A stretch of 64,000 nt of DNA from Hordeum vulgare subsp. vulgare. Its lineage: Eukaryota; Streptophyta; Magnoliopsida; Poales; Poaceae. The position numbers and the translations under genes are program-made. Positions 46,153 to 57,904 of the stretch are shown piece by piece. Position 1 is the stretch's first letter; every line of letters starts with the position of its first letter. The notes beneath the pieces are model-generated. The model had not been told where the DNA came from. It did not search any database and saw only the letters and a program-made list of their open reading frames with translations. Where the stretch lies: positions 319,559,186 to 319,623,185 of the forward strand of contig NC_058520.1 of NCBI RefSeq assembly GCF_904849725.1, read 5' to 3'.

Positions 46153-46164
46153 TGGCGCCCATCA
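46153..46164 (+). other. Primer-binding site of the Tat-type element
   Basis: TGGCGCCCATCA starts two bases after LTR A. It is the same type as the site beside LTR B at 8448-8461. Confidence 0.75.
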
Positions 46165-48490
46165 TGGGGCCATCCGGGGCGCCGGCGAGAATCATGCTCA
46201 GGGTGGGACCCTTCACAAAATCCGCCAGATGCACTGCGTCCGGGCTCATTATCACGCCCGTGGAGCTTTCCCTAATGGAAGCTTCTTCGACATTGAGCTC
46301 TGGCTTCTCCTGCTCCACAGACTCTGTTGTCGTTCCCCTCGACAAGACAAGCCACAACCTTGCCTCGTCCGACGTCATTGCCCTAAGCAAGCTCTTCAGC
46401 AAGCTGCGGCGCGCCTCGGCTCAACGAGTACCCCAGCTACGTGTCAGACTGCTCTGACCCACTGTCGTTTGCAGCAACGACAACCTCGAGCGATGTCTGT
46501 AGCTTTCGCACCCTTGTAGAAGTGATGTTCACCAGCTCCACCACAAGATCTGCTTGTGCTATGGCCGAGGCGCATGCCACTGCCGCCTCGGCTTGCCCTA
46601 GCCCGTCCGATCCTCTCTGCGCGACGCTACATGGTTTGAGCACTCCTATTGCGCCAACGGCTAACCCAGCCATGGCTGCAGCCCTGCTGGAGGTGGTCCG
46701 CTAGCAACTACACATGGAGGCCAACACTCTGGCGTGTGCTAAACACGAGATGGAGGTTGCAATGCGTGAATACAACTCAGCCAACATCCTTACCCTGGTT
46801 GGCGCCACGCCCAGCCGGCGTGTTGCGGTTCATAGCTGCGGACGTGTAGTTGCCGATATCCTCGGGGGAAAGCTCGCCACTTACGACAACCCTGTAGCCA
46901 ACATGAGGGCCGCCCAGGTGGCCCACGAGGAGCTGGACAACATGGAGGGCGAGGAACGTGTGCATCAACAAAAGCACATCCACAACCTCATCGCTGCTGC
47001 CAACTCGCAGCAGGCTTGCTTCAAGCCGGATTACCCCTACGGTGAGTCGTCTTTGCCAGGAGGCAAGAACCTGTGGACGGATTTCAGCAGCTAGCCAGCC
47101 CCGCACTCTTCACCCCCCACGCCTCCGGCCGAAGCACTGACGGGAGTCGAGGCAGACGCACCCGGCGCACTGTTGAGTAGTCGGTCGTCTCCAACTGCCG
47201 TCACGATGCCAGCATGGGCGACAACGAGTCAGCTCGCAACCACACCCCGCCTCCGAGGAGGGAGCGAGCACCCTCGTTGGCTCCTTCCATTTGGGACGAG
47301 CTCATTTGCCGTCTCGTCCCGCGCATCCCTCGAAGCAAGAATGATGCCCGGAATTGGATTGACCAGCTGGCCCAGTCCACCCTCCTCGAGGAGGAGGGTC
47401 TGATTGGCACGGTGTGCTTCGGCCCCTGGTTCCGCATAGAGACGTTTCCCACCGGCTTCACTCTTCCTCGCGACACCCCGATGTACAACGGGAGGGCGAA
47501 GGCAGAAGACTGGCTAATGGACTACACCACCTTCTAGGCCATGCTTACCGACTCAGCACGAACTTAGCTTAAAAGCCCATGAGTCGGTAGCATCAACGTG
47601 TGGGTGGAATTCAAAGAAGCCGTCGTCCGAAATTTCGACGGCATCTACAAGCGCCTGGGTGACCCTCGCGAGTAGGCCATGTGCGTCCAGGTGGAGCAGG
47701 AGCCTCTCCGCGGCTACCTCACTCATTGTACCGAGTTTTGCAACTCCTGCGAAGGAGTGCATGAGGTTCAGGCCATCCAATACTTCATAGAGGGATGCCA
47801 AGACGACACCCTCCTCAATCACAAGCTCATGTGCTCAGAGCCGACCACACTTGCCAAGTTCATGGCCAGGGTGGACAAGTATGCCATTGCTGACTCCACG
47901 ATGCGGATCAAGGTTACTACAACCGGCAAGGCCATTGTGTCGCCCGCTACTTCACAGCTGGCAATGAACGCCCGGAGGTAGCAGAACAACAAGCGCAAAT
48001 CCGATTAGCCGGATCCACGGTATGGGAGCAAGCAGGTCGCCACCACAGAAGAAGAGCAGCTGGCTGCTCAGGCCGCCAGCCAGTGCCATGGTGGAGGCAA
48101 AGGCGCCTCGCAGCCCAAGCTCACCTTCGAGCCGATGCTCGATGCCCCCTTCAAGATGAACATCGGGGTGAAGCCGGCTACACATACGCTCTAGCAATGC
48201 ACCTTCTCCCGATGGCTAGCCCGAGGCGAGAGCCTTCCGGCTCCTGCGCCTCCGCCTCTGCAAGCGCCGACTCAGCAAGCGTCGGTTGTGGCTCCACAAC
48301 CCCCCAATGATGGCCGTCTCCACGACCCATTCCCCAATAAGGATGGGGCATATGTTGTCTTCACGAGCGAAGGCGGCGACAAGCACAGCAAGTGCCAGCA
48401 CTGGCATGAGGTGAATCCCACCGTGCCTTCAGTCCTACAGTACATGCACTGGTAGGAGAAATCGGTTACCTAGAGTCGCACTGACCTTCC
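46165..48490 (+). pseudogene. Gag region of the Tat-type element, broken
   Basis: There are three frame segments: 46152-46457 (SARCTASGLIITPVELSLME), 46441-47094 (helical, HEELDNMEGEERVHQQKHIH) and 47214 onward. The last holds the gag core (FTLPRDTPMYNGRAKAEDWL, IQYFIEGCQDDTLLNHKL) and runs in one frame, with several TAG stops, into the protease at 48495. A CCHC knuckle is not evident. H-x-C-x2-H-like spacing near 48390 (KHSKCQHWHEVN) is the closest. The long N-terminal part before the gag core is typical of Tat-lineage elements. Confidence 0.75.
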
Positions 48491-48494
48491 GGCC

Positions 48495-49325
48495 ATGATG
48501 CCGAATCCCGGCAGATACACCCTCGTCCTCGACCCCACTATGGCCTCCAAGAGGCTCACCTGCCGGTTCTCGCGAGTGCTAGTCGACGGCGGCAGCATCA
48601 TCAACCTCCTCTACCGCGACATGCTACTCAAGTTGGGGCTCAAGGAGAAAGAGCTGCAGCCGACCGGGGCGATGTTCCACGGCATCGCGCCGAGGCAATC
48701 CTTCATCCCCCATTGGAAACATCCAATTCGATGTCCTCTTCGGCGGCAAGGCTCACTTTTGCCGTGACCCGGTCTGGATTGAGGTGATGGATCTGCAAAG
48801 CCCCTATAATGCGCTCCTGGGCAGGCCGGCGCTCGCCAAGCTCATGGCAATCCCACACTAGCCATACCTCAATATGAAGATGTCGGGTCCCAAAGGCATC
48901 ATCACCATATCTGGAGACTACAGGAACTCAATCGATTACGCCCGTGATGGAAGCAGGCTGGCCGAGGTGTTGGTGATTGCGGAGGAAAAGTGTCAGCTCG
49001 ACCGGCTCGTGGCCTAGGCCATCGAGCAGCCGGCCATGCCGACTCCTCCATCCCAGCCGGCGAGCAATGAGACTTTCCAGCCGTCCAGGGACACCAAGCA
49101 GGTCCCACTCGACCCGGCCAACCCAAAGGAGAGTGTCACCATTGGCGCCTCCCTCAGCAGCAAATAGGAAGGCGAGATCATCGACTTCCCACATGAGAAT
49201 TTGGACATTTTCAGATGGTCCCCCAAGGACATGCCTAGTGTTCTGAGGAAGTTCGTCGAGCACAACCTTCATGTGCGACCGAAGGTGAAGCTGGTCAAGC
49301 AACCTTGCGTTGTTCTCCGAAGAGA
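48495..49325 (+). pseudogene. Protease region of the Tat-type element, frameshifted
   Basis: The frame has CRFSRVLVDGGSIINLLYRD, where Tat-lineage elements carry the protease active site as D-G-G-S, then LGLKEKELQPTGAMFHGIAP. A frameshift near 48711 moves the frame, which continues with YNALLGRPALAKLMA and GIITISGDYR. Stops are at about 48858, 49015 and 49165. The linker before RT ends DIFRWSPKDMPSVLRKFVEH. Confidence 0.75.
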
Positions 49326-50565
49326 AACGACCCACCATTGGCGAGGAAATAGCCCAGCCCCTAGTAGCCGGATACATCATGGAAGTTTTCCACCGGGAAT
49401 GACTGGCCAACCCAGTCCCGGTGCTGAAGAAAAACAAGATCTGGCGCATCTGTATCGACTACACAACCCTCAATAAGGCCAGTCCAAAGGATCCATTCGC
49501 CCTCCCCCGGACGGATCAGGTGATCGACTCCATGGCCAGCTAAGATTTCCTATCCTTCCAGGACGCCTATTCTGGCTACCACCTGACCAAGCTGGATCCG
49601 GCGGATCATTTCAAGACCTCCTTCATCACTGCCTTCAGAGCTTACTCCTACGTCACCATGTTGTTCGGCCTGAAGAGTGCATGTGCCACCTTCTAGCGCT
49701 GTATGCAGAAGTGTCTCCTACCCCAAATCGGCAGTGCATGTCTACGTTGACGACATCTTCGCAAAAACCAAGAAGCAGTTCAGCCTCCTCGACGAAATCC
49801 AAGAGACATTCACCAACTTGAACGAGTTTCGGATCTGACTCAACCCGGAGAAGTGCGTATTTGGTGTGTTGGCTGGCCGGCTCCTCGGTAACTTCATGTC
49901 TGCACGCGGCATTGAAGCCAACTCAGAGAAGGTCATGGCCATCGAGCGCAAGCACAAGCCGGCAGAGCTTCGCGGCATCCAGAAGTTCGCTCGCTGCCTG
50001 GCCTCGCTCAGCCGGCTCATAAGCCGGCTCGGCGAGAAGTCGCTGCCACTCTACCATCTCATGAAGAAGACAGCCAAGATCAAGTGGACCAATGAGGCGG
50101 ATGAGGCCTTTCGCAATCACAAGCGCGTCCTCTCCAGCACACCCGTCATGGGTGCACCGACTAAGAAGGAGCCCATGCTCTCTTACATCGCGGCAACCAA
50201 GCGAGTGGTCAGCGTTGTTCTCGTGGTGGAGCGGCCTGAGGAAGGCAAGACGCTGCTGGTCCAGAGCCCCGTCTAATACCTGAGCGAGGTCCTCTCCGCC
50301 TCCAAGAAAAACTACCCCCACTACCATAAGATGTGCTAGGTCATATACTTCACCGCCAAGAAGTTGAAGCAATACTTCGAGGAGCACACCATCACTGTGG
50401 TGAGCACGACTCCGCTTTCAGAGATCACTCGCAATCGGGACGCAACCGGCCAGATCGCCAAGTGGACCATCACCATGGCCAACCACGACATCTAGTATGA
50501 GACGCGCACGCCCATCAAGTCCGACGTGGTGGCCGACTTCCTCGTCGACTGAACGGAAACCCAGT
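49326..50565 (+). pseudogene. Reverse transcriptase and first RNase H of the Tat-type element, broken
   Basis: Visible segments are ANPVPVLKKNKIWRICIDYT, DAYSGYHLTKLDPADHFKTS, and the catalytic YVDD (codons 49743-49754, in a frame shifted from the upstream part). The connection domain follows (LLGNFMSARGIEANSEKVMA, ELRGIQKFARCLASLSRLIS), then RNase H-like PLYHLMKKTAKIKWTNEADE to about 50560. At least six stops and two frameshifts. Many stops are TAG where relatives have CAG or TGG. Confidence 0.8.
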
Positions 50566-50579
50566 TCACGCTGCCGCCT

Positions 50580-51020
50580 CCAGATTCCGCACATTGACGC
50601 ATGCACTTCGACAGCTCCAAGATGCGAACTGGTTTGGGAGCCGGCATTGTTCTGTCTTCCCCGAAAGGGGATCGGCTCAAATATGCCCTCCAAATCCACT
50701 TCGCTGCCTCCAACAACGTAGCCGAATATGAGGTGCTCGTCCACGGCCTCTGGCTCACAAAGGAGATCGTCATCCGCTGGATTCTGTGCTTCGGCGACTC
50801 GGGCCTCGTGGTGCAGCAGATCTCTGGCGACTAGGACGCCAGGGACGCCTACATGGCCATCTACCGCTTCCTTGTCCAACAGCGCACCTGCTCCTTTGAG
50901 GGTTGTGAGTTCCATCATGTCCCCCGAGCGGACAACAAGGCGGTAGATGCACTGGCAAAGATCAGCTCCACTCGACAAGCGCTCCCAGCCGGCGTCTCCC
51001 TCGAGCAACTTTGCAAGCCT
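50580..51020 (+). pseudogene. Second, archaeal-type RNase H of the Tat-type element
   Basis: After the first RNase H comes MHFDSSKMRTGLGAGIVLSS, then ASNNVAEYEVLVHGLWL, CFGDSGLVVQQISG and HHVPRADNKAVDALAKI. These give the catalytic D, E, D, D of a ribonuclease H. An additional archaeal-type RNase H is an established acquisition of the Tat lineage, and this supports the assignment of the element. A TAG interrupts it at about 50833. All four acidic residues are still encoded. Confidence 0.75.
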
Positions 51021-51389
51021 TCGATCAAGCCGTCTCCGGAATCGACATCAATCTTCATGCCGGCTGACCCATCCGTCCCTGCCCCGGACACTGAGCCTCC
51101 TCTAGCGGCATCCGCGATGCCGGCTCCGGATGGAATCGCGACGGCTGACTCCAGATCCGTAGTCGTCATGGAAATGGAACACACGTCCGGCTCCTCCATA
51201 GTCACGGGGCCTCACGAATCCACCTCGGGACTCCGATCGAAGACCCGGGGGATCCAGCACCTCCGGCCCCTCTACTCGAGCCGACTCCGGCTCCGATTTC
51301 AGCCCCAACTTGGGCCCAGCCAATCCTCTCCTCTCTCATGGTAGCATGCTCCCACCAGATGAAGCCTAAGCCCAGCAGATCCAGCACCC

Positions 51390-52378
51390 CTGCACAACCT
51401 ACGCCATCGTCAATCGCGAGCTGCTTCGTCGCAGCACGTCACGAGTTTTTCAGCGCTGTGTCGAATACAAAAAGGGAAATGATATCCTGAGAGACATCCA
51501 CTAGGGCAAGTGCGGGCACGATGCCGCCTCAAGGACCCTGATGGCCAAGGCCTTTCACCATGGGTTCTACTCTCCAACAGCCTTGGAGGTGGCAAAGCAG
51601 CTCGTCGACAAGTGCGAGGGATGCCAACGCTTCAGCACACAGAGCCACCTACCAGTAGGTCCCTCAAGACCATCCCCCTCTCATGGGCTTTCCCCGTTTG
51701 GGGGCTTGACATGGTGGGACCATTCAAGACCGCCAGAGGCAGCATGATGCACCTCCTAGCAGCCGTTGACAAGTTCACCAAGTGGATGGAGGCAAGACCC
51801 ATCAAGAAGCTGGACGGGCCCACGATTGTCTGATTCGTCAAGGACATCACCGTCCGCTATGTGATCCCCCATAGTATCATCACCCACAATGGCACCAACT
51901 TCGCCAAGGGCACGATGGCACACTTTTCTGCTCCAAGGAAGGCATCCGGCTTGACCTCACATCGGTGGCCCATCTATAGTCGAACGGTCAGGCTGAAAGA
52001 GAGAACAGCTTGATGCTAGCGAGCATCAAGCCGCAGCTCTTGACACCACTGGTCATGTTGGCTGGCTGCTAGATTAAAGAGCTTCCAACCGTCCTCTAGA
52101 GTCTTTGCACCACTCCCAACCGATCATCTGGTTTCACTCTGTTCTTCCTCGTGTACGGGTCCGACCCCTTTCCTTCCGCTATGGCGACCTGGTGCTCAGG
52201 GAGGCTAGCACAAGCTGTCCTCCTCATGGTAAGGGCCTTCATCATCAGCAAGGCTTTGCACAACAACGCATATTACCTGATAGATGCCCAGAAGCAGCGG
52301 ACGCGCAAGAGATACGCCTTCGGCGAGGAGTCGGAGCATCCATGGAACACGACACTCCTATGCCCGTTCTACTGCTGA
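51390..52378 (+). pseudogene. Integrase and pol C-terminus of the Tat-type element, catalytic Asp mutated
   Basis: The N-terminal zinc-binding part reads CGHDAASRTLMAKAFHHGFY ... KCEGCQRFS (H-H-C-C retained). The core has WGLDMVGPFKTARGSM with the first Asp. At the second, ITHNGTNF has His (CAC, about 51892) where the family has Asp, so the active site is lost. The end AFGEESEHPWNTTLLCPFYC and a TGA at 52376-52378 match the normal pol terminus. Stops and frameshifts are at 51500, 51660, 51830, 51977, 52069 and 52098. This tail is homologous in position to the remnant at 577-702. Confidence 0.8.
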
Positions 52379-53076
52379 AAGAGAGACAACAAGTGTACGT
52401 ATGTATACCCTACCCTTTTGGGATTATGAATGCAGCAGGTACCCCAAGCCGACGTTTCGGGCATACATTTTCGATTCCCTCAATCGGGTTGCTTTTCGAG
52501 CAAACTCCCCGTCCCGACTCATAGGACCTAGGGGCTCGCTGGCTGGTTCGAATCCTCCCTCCACTTTGTAGCTAGCTAAGTAGTGTGGGCCAAGCAAAAA
52601 CCTACCAGCCCGCCTAGCTATAGACCGGTTGTCGGTTGTCTGGCTAACGGGAATCTGAGACGGAAAAGTTTGCCACGCATCAGCGCCGACTAAGAAGGAG
52701 GGGACTGCTTGGGCTAGTCGAAACCTCTACGGTTATTTTTAGCCGGCCTATGCCACACTCGCCCTAAGTTGAAATGTCCCTGCGGCTCCAAAGATCCAGG
52801 ACCAACCCCCAGAAAGGAAAAAGCCCTGTCACAGTCACAGACCAGCTCCCGACTATCGGGATGGCAGGGTGGAAGCCAGAGGAGGGCAAGGTTTTGGAAG
52901 AACATGAGCCAAAGGAACAGAAAACAAAAGACGAGTGGGAGAGCACAAATTTGGCAAACAAATCATGCATATATTACACGCTAGCATTAATGGCTCATGA
53001 CCACAAGTTCAGTACGTTACACCCCCACTGGGTGGAATTGCAGACATAACAAAATGCAGGAAAAGAAGAAAATTTA
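52379..53076. other. Spacer between pol and the antisense gene (tail-to-tail)
   Basis: No gene is recognised. It contains the AGCTATAGACCGG ... GGCTAAC motif (about 52605-52650) that also occurs, in element-sense orientation, in the GC-rich region at 6430-6690. Confidence 0.5.
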
Positions 53077-56000
53077 TTAAGCGACGGCTCCGCCCTTGGC
53101 TCCGGCATCGCCCGTGGCTGTCGAGGAGAATGCCTCGTCGACGGCTCCGACTCCTCCCATGGTAGCCAAGGGGGACGCCTCGTCGTCGGCTCCGGCTCCT
53201 CCCGCAGTACCCGATGTGGACTCTTCGTCTCCAGCTCCGGCGCCTCCCGCGTCACCCTTCGCAGTCGTGTCCTCCTCCATCTTGGACTCGGTGTACGGGG
53301 CACCGCTGGAGTCGCTGAGCTCGAGCTTCGTCTTGCCTCCACTGCCTTCAGGTTCGTGGAGGGCCAGTCGGTACCGGGGCTCCAGAATGCGCTGTCGTTG
53401 GCCCTCCGCTCAGTGACGTACTCATCCCATGGGGCAAATGACGCCAGGTCGCTAGCCCGTAGGAGAAGCTCGTCCTCGACCACCGCCAGCTCCAGTTCCG
53501 TGCAGACGCGCTGGGAAACAAGCACGCCCAAGTCGAGGTCCGAGTACCATGACTTGGCAACCTGGAGCGCCATGTACACACCGGCTCACACCGCCGAGGC
53601 ACGCCAGTCGCCTAGCCGGGCAGTCCCCACCTCTAGCCACCTCGTCAGCTAGCTCATGGACTCTGGGTGCACTACGCTCGGCCGGAGCGCATGAACCATG
53701 GCCAGACCAGCCTCCTTTAGCCTCTCCAGGGCCCGTTCCAGCCCCGTCAGGTGGGCCTTGGTGGCGTTCCCCAACTCCTCCACGCTCCAGCTGGCGAACG
53801 CCACAATCTGGATGCCCACTTCCCGCTTCTCTTGGCGGTGTAACACTATTGCCATCTCCGAGGCATCCTGCGTCCCTAGAAAGAGGTCTAGGGAGGAAAG
53901 CAGGTGCGTGGCGTAAGAGGGAAGGAGAAGATAAAACTCAAATCAACACCAAGAAAGAAAAAACAAGATGAGGAGGACTTACTGAAAAGGAGGGTGTCCA
54001 TCTCGTGCGCCTCGTCCTCCAGCCCGCTCCCTGGTCGCATATGGCTTGAGATGGTCAGCAAGCGCAGCCCATGCCACTCGCGTCGCCTTGGCCTCCTCCG
54101 CCAGACGGTCATATTTGGCCTTCAGGGCCGCCTCGGAAGTAGCCTTCACCTGCTCCTTGTTGTCACGATGGACCTGCTCCAATCGCTCCAACTCCGTAGT
54201 ATGGGTCACCTTTAGTTGCTCCAAGGCCAGGCGATGGGTCGTGTTCCTCTGATCCAGCTCCGTGAGCTGGCCTCCTCGCATTCTTTCTTCTATGTGTGGT
54301 GAAGATCCACCTCCACACGAAGCCGAACGCACTCCGCCTAAAGGGCGTCACTCTGCTGGCCGGCTTGGTCCAGTCGGCTCCAACAATTGGCCAGCTGGAT
54401 CTCCACCTCCTTGTGTCGGCCTAGCAGCGCATTGTTGGCGGTCACCCTGCAGTCATGATAATCCTGCAAAGGAAAAAAGAAAGGCCCAACGCAAATAAGA
54501 TTCGACCCAGCTTGCTCCCACCCAGCCTGAATCTCGTGGGCTACACCCACTAGGTGCGCTCGCACGCCCCCAATGAAAGCAAAAGACAAAGACTGCGTGT
54601 GAATTCGACTCGACCCGGCTGATTCCCAGTCGGTCCGAGTCGTAGGGTTTCCACCGAGTGGGTGCACTAGCGCGCCCCCAATGAAGGAACAAGCAGAAGA
54701 ATTTTTCAAATGAAAAGAATCGAGGGGCAAAGAACGTACCCCAACCGACTGCTCAAGGTGAAGCACTCACTAACGCGTCACCTCAGCCACCTACTCCACG
54801 TTGCGGCGGCATTGGCAGAACTCCACAATCAGTGCGGGGACCCGGCTCACCTGCGCGCCAGGGGCTCCCCTCACAAGGCGCCCGCATGTTGCGCCCCAAG
54901 TCTCCATCGGCCGGATCCCGACGCCGGAAACGGCCCCGGAGGTGGTTGGGCTGTGCCCCGACACAACCATGGCGTCGGCTCCAGATGGACCACCCCTGGC
55001 CGGCTCCACACCTCCTGCCGGCTCTGTCGACGAGTCGGCCAAGCGAGGCTCCATTGCAGCAGGATCTCAATTCCCGGGGCCTCGCTTACCTCCTTTGTCG
55101 TCGGATCCCCGACGGCATATGCCTCGCCACTCGTGGCCTCTGTCCCTGGCGTCCGGCGTGACCTCGGGAGCCTCCAGCGCAGTTTGGACATCCGGCGGGG
55201 GCGCCTCCGTAACCTCCGGTGTGGCATCGTGCCCCTGCAGGTCCACCTCGGGCGCCTCCGGAGCTTCAACAGACCCTTCCTCAGTTCTTTGGCAGCCTCC
55301 GCCGTTTTTGCCTCCAGGCGCTCCTCCTCCCTCTCCCGCGTGGGGTAGTGCGACCGCTTGGATCGCTTCTCCCTAGCCGACGGCTCCGCGGCGAAGACCT
55401 CCGGATGCGGCTCCAAGTGGCTCCCCTCGCCCACCATCTTTTGGGTCGCCTCCTCCCACGAGCGTCGCTCCTGCTCAATCATCGCCTAGTGCGCCGCCTC
55501 CATTTCGATCCAGCCGGCGTCCTCCTTCTTGGAGCTTCCCCTGTCCTCCATCGTTGTCATTCGGGCCGACTTCGTCAGGGTGCCAGGGGCCCAGCTCCTA
55601 ACCTTCGGATGAGCACTAAAGCTTTACAATGAACAGTAAAGGGGAAAAGAAGACTCACCGTGTGTTGATGGGAACCAACCGTCTGGAAGGCCCTCACAGC
55701 ATGATCCGCCGTCACTTCCCGCCGCCTCCGCGGCATCTAGCCGGAGGCCCACCGGATCCATGCTTAGGAGCCGAATGAGCCCCCACCAGCAGCTTGCCTT
55801 GCTTCTTGGCCTCCGCCACATATCCCGTCGAGCCATGGCCGGCTCTGTGCCCCCGCCACCTCGGCACTCTGGGGACGTGTTCGGGCCCCTCTCAATCTTC
55901 TGCGACAACTACATCGCTTGACTCCGATGACTCGGCATAGTCATCAGGCCAACTCAGCAGCATAGACTTAAGGGACTCACCAGCCGGCTCGGATGCGTCC

Positions 56001-57237
56001 GATTCCGCCGCGACACCCTCCAACATCGCGTCTCCAGCGCGGGCTGCCATCTTCGGCTCCATCTCGTCGGGATCCTCGATCTCCTCCGAACATGACTCCG
56101 GTAAGTTGGCGGTCGTCGGGTCATAGGCCTAGAGCTAGGGAAATAGCTGCCACCGCATTCGGCATTCAGCATCAGGCATGAAGGACATCAAGAACACCAA
56201 GGAAGAGGGATCCAGCTCATCACTTACTAATGGAGTCGGATGGTCCCGGTCGTAGGGCATCTTGCCCCATCTCCAGTCGTCCTCGTCCAGCGGATTCGTG
56301 GTGATAAGGATCACCCCATGGGCCACCTGATGCGCCCGCAGCTCCATCGTTGATAGCCGGCAAGGGTCGTGCTGGCCACTCATCTAGCAGATGAGGTGCG
56401 GTATGTAGTACAGCGGCTGGATCCAGCACGACTCCTTGGTGGCCAGCAGATCCACCATCCCGAGGCCCTCCACATCGAACATGCGTTCTTGCTGGCTGCA
56501 GATCACGTCCACCTCCTTAGCCACAGTCGACACCTCTACCTTCTAGTTCAGCTTCTCAACTGGCGGCGCGTCAAAGAAGGCGGGCAGGTTGACGTGGTCG
56601 CGCGCCGAGTCGAGGTTCTTCATATAGAAGAACCCCCTCTGCCATTTTTTCACGGTGTCCTGCAGGGGGAGCTGCGGGAAACCGGTGCGGTGATGCAAGA
56701 GCACCGCCCCGCAACTGGTCATTCACATCCTGCCGATGCCGGATCCTTCACCGACAATTGCTTGAAGAAGAAGAGCCGACAACAGAGGTCTAGGCATGGA
56801 TCGAAACCCAAGAGGCCCGCGCAGAGGATGACGAACGCCCCCAGCTGCAGGACGGTGTTGGGGACGAATTGTTGCGGCTGCAGACCCTAATGTGTCAAGA
56901 AGTCGAAGAAGAAATCACTCGCCGGCAGCCCGAGTCCTTGAGCGAAATGCTCAGCAAACACCACCACCTCGCCTTCCTGTGGTACCGGAGAGTTCCCTAG
57001 TCCCGGGATGCGCGCGGCTACAAGTTCAGCCGATGGCAGCTTGCAGCGGTGTCGAAGCATCTCGATGTGCTCCTCGACAATGTCGCTGCCATCTCAGGCT
57101 CCGCGGATCGTTGACATCTTCGATGGCGATTAGGCGCGCTGGGCCAGAGCGGCGAAGGGCTCGGCGAAGCGCGTCGGGTGAACATCGCCGACAGGCCCGC
57201 TACCGGCGTCCCTCACTCTAGCGTGGAGGGGAGGCAT
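53077..57237 (-). pseudogene. Antisense, intron-containing gene of the Tat-type element (PF04195-type protein)
   Basis: The likely start is ATG 57237-57235 (MPPLHARVRDAGSGPVGDVH). The PF04195-like domain follows (about 57080-56740: GEVVVFAEHFAQGLGLPASD, then FVILCAGLLGFDP), then YDRDHPTPLVSDELDPSS (56250). After this come an acidic part, coiled-coil exons (54460-54340 and 54330-53985, HRLALEQLKVTHTTELERLE) and an Ala/Gly/Asp-rich repetitive C-terminus ending ATGDAGAKGGAVA at a TAA at 53077-53079. Two well-formed introns are visible: 54739-54464 (GTACGT ... TTTGCAG) and 53982-53876 (GTAAGT ... TTTCTAG). Stops (57092, 56890) and frameshifts break it. Antisense ORFs between pol and the 3' LTR are known from Tat elements such as maize Grande. 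The function is unknown. Confidence 0.7.
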
Positions 57238-57904
57238 CGTAGAAGACACTGGCGAGAGCGGTCGAGCAAATGGCTCCCTCGGCCTCCCCCCCTTGCCCAT
57301 TTAAACCGCACGCGGGGTAGTGGGGAGGGGATCCGACGTGCACTTCACCCACTACCTCTGCACCGTGCGGGCAGTGTAATTCCGCCACGGGAGCGCCAAC
57401 CGACACCCCCAAATCCACAGAAGATCCTCACGCGTGGACAAAGGCGGCCATCGGGCAGGCCCCACTCCGCGGCCCAATCTTGTCACGCGCGTGGCCTGCC
57501 ACGCCTCGGTCTGAGGGTCGCCACACGTGGAACCCTCCCTCCATGCACTGAAGAGTTTGAGGCAGCTCGCGCACCAGCCGGCTACGGCCCAGGCCGACAC
57601 CGGCATATCAGCAATCGCCTGCAACCACGTGCTACACAAGAAACAAAGATTAAGCTGGCGAGGTCCGCCGCTTCGGCCGGCTGGCCTCCCCTACTTGGTG
57701 CACTACCAAGGGGCGATGACCCTAGGGTTGGCCGAAAACAAGGACTCCTCCAGTGCCCTTTGAAAAACATACGCAGGACGGCTAGCTCCCCGTAGGCCAA
57801 CTGCCCCTAGCCGGTTGCCCCTAGCCGGCTACACCTAGCCTGCTACGCTTGTCCGGATCGACTACACCCCTCTAGTCGGCGGGTCATCCCCAGTCACATC
57901 GCCC
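57238..57904 (-). promoter_or_regulatory. Upstream region of the antisense gene
   Basis: GC-rich DNA between the antisense ATG and LTR B. A TTTAAAT TATA-like box lies at about 57298-57304 on the minus strand, 60-70 bp upstream of the ATG. The distal part (57695-57904) is the sequence repeated in inverted orientation at 43579-43760, and it shows a short run of CTAGCCGGTTGCCCCTAGC-type direct repeats at about 57805-57840. Confidence 0.45.

Noticed and set aside
55616..55658. A third intron in the antisense gene with donor GTGAGT at 55658
   Set aside because: The donor is good, but the nearest acceptors give an intron of only about 43-60 bases, too short for a confident plant intron call.
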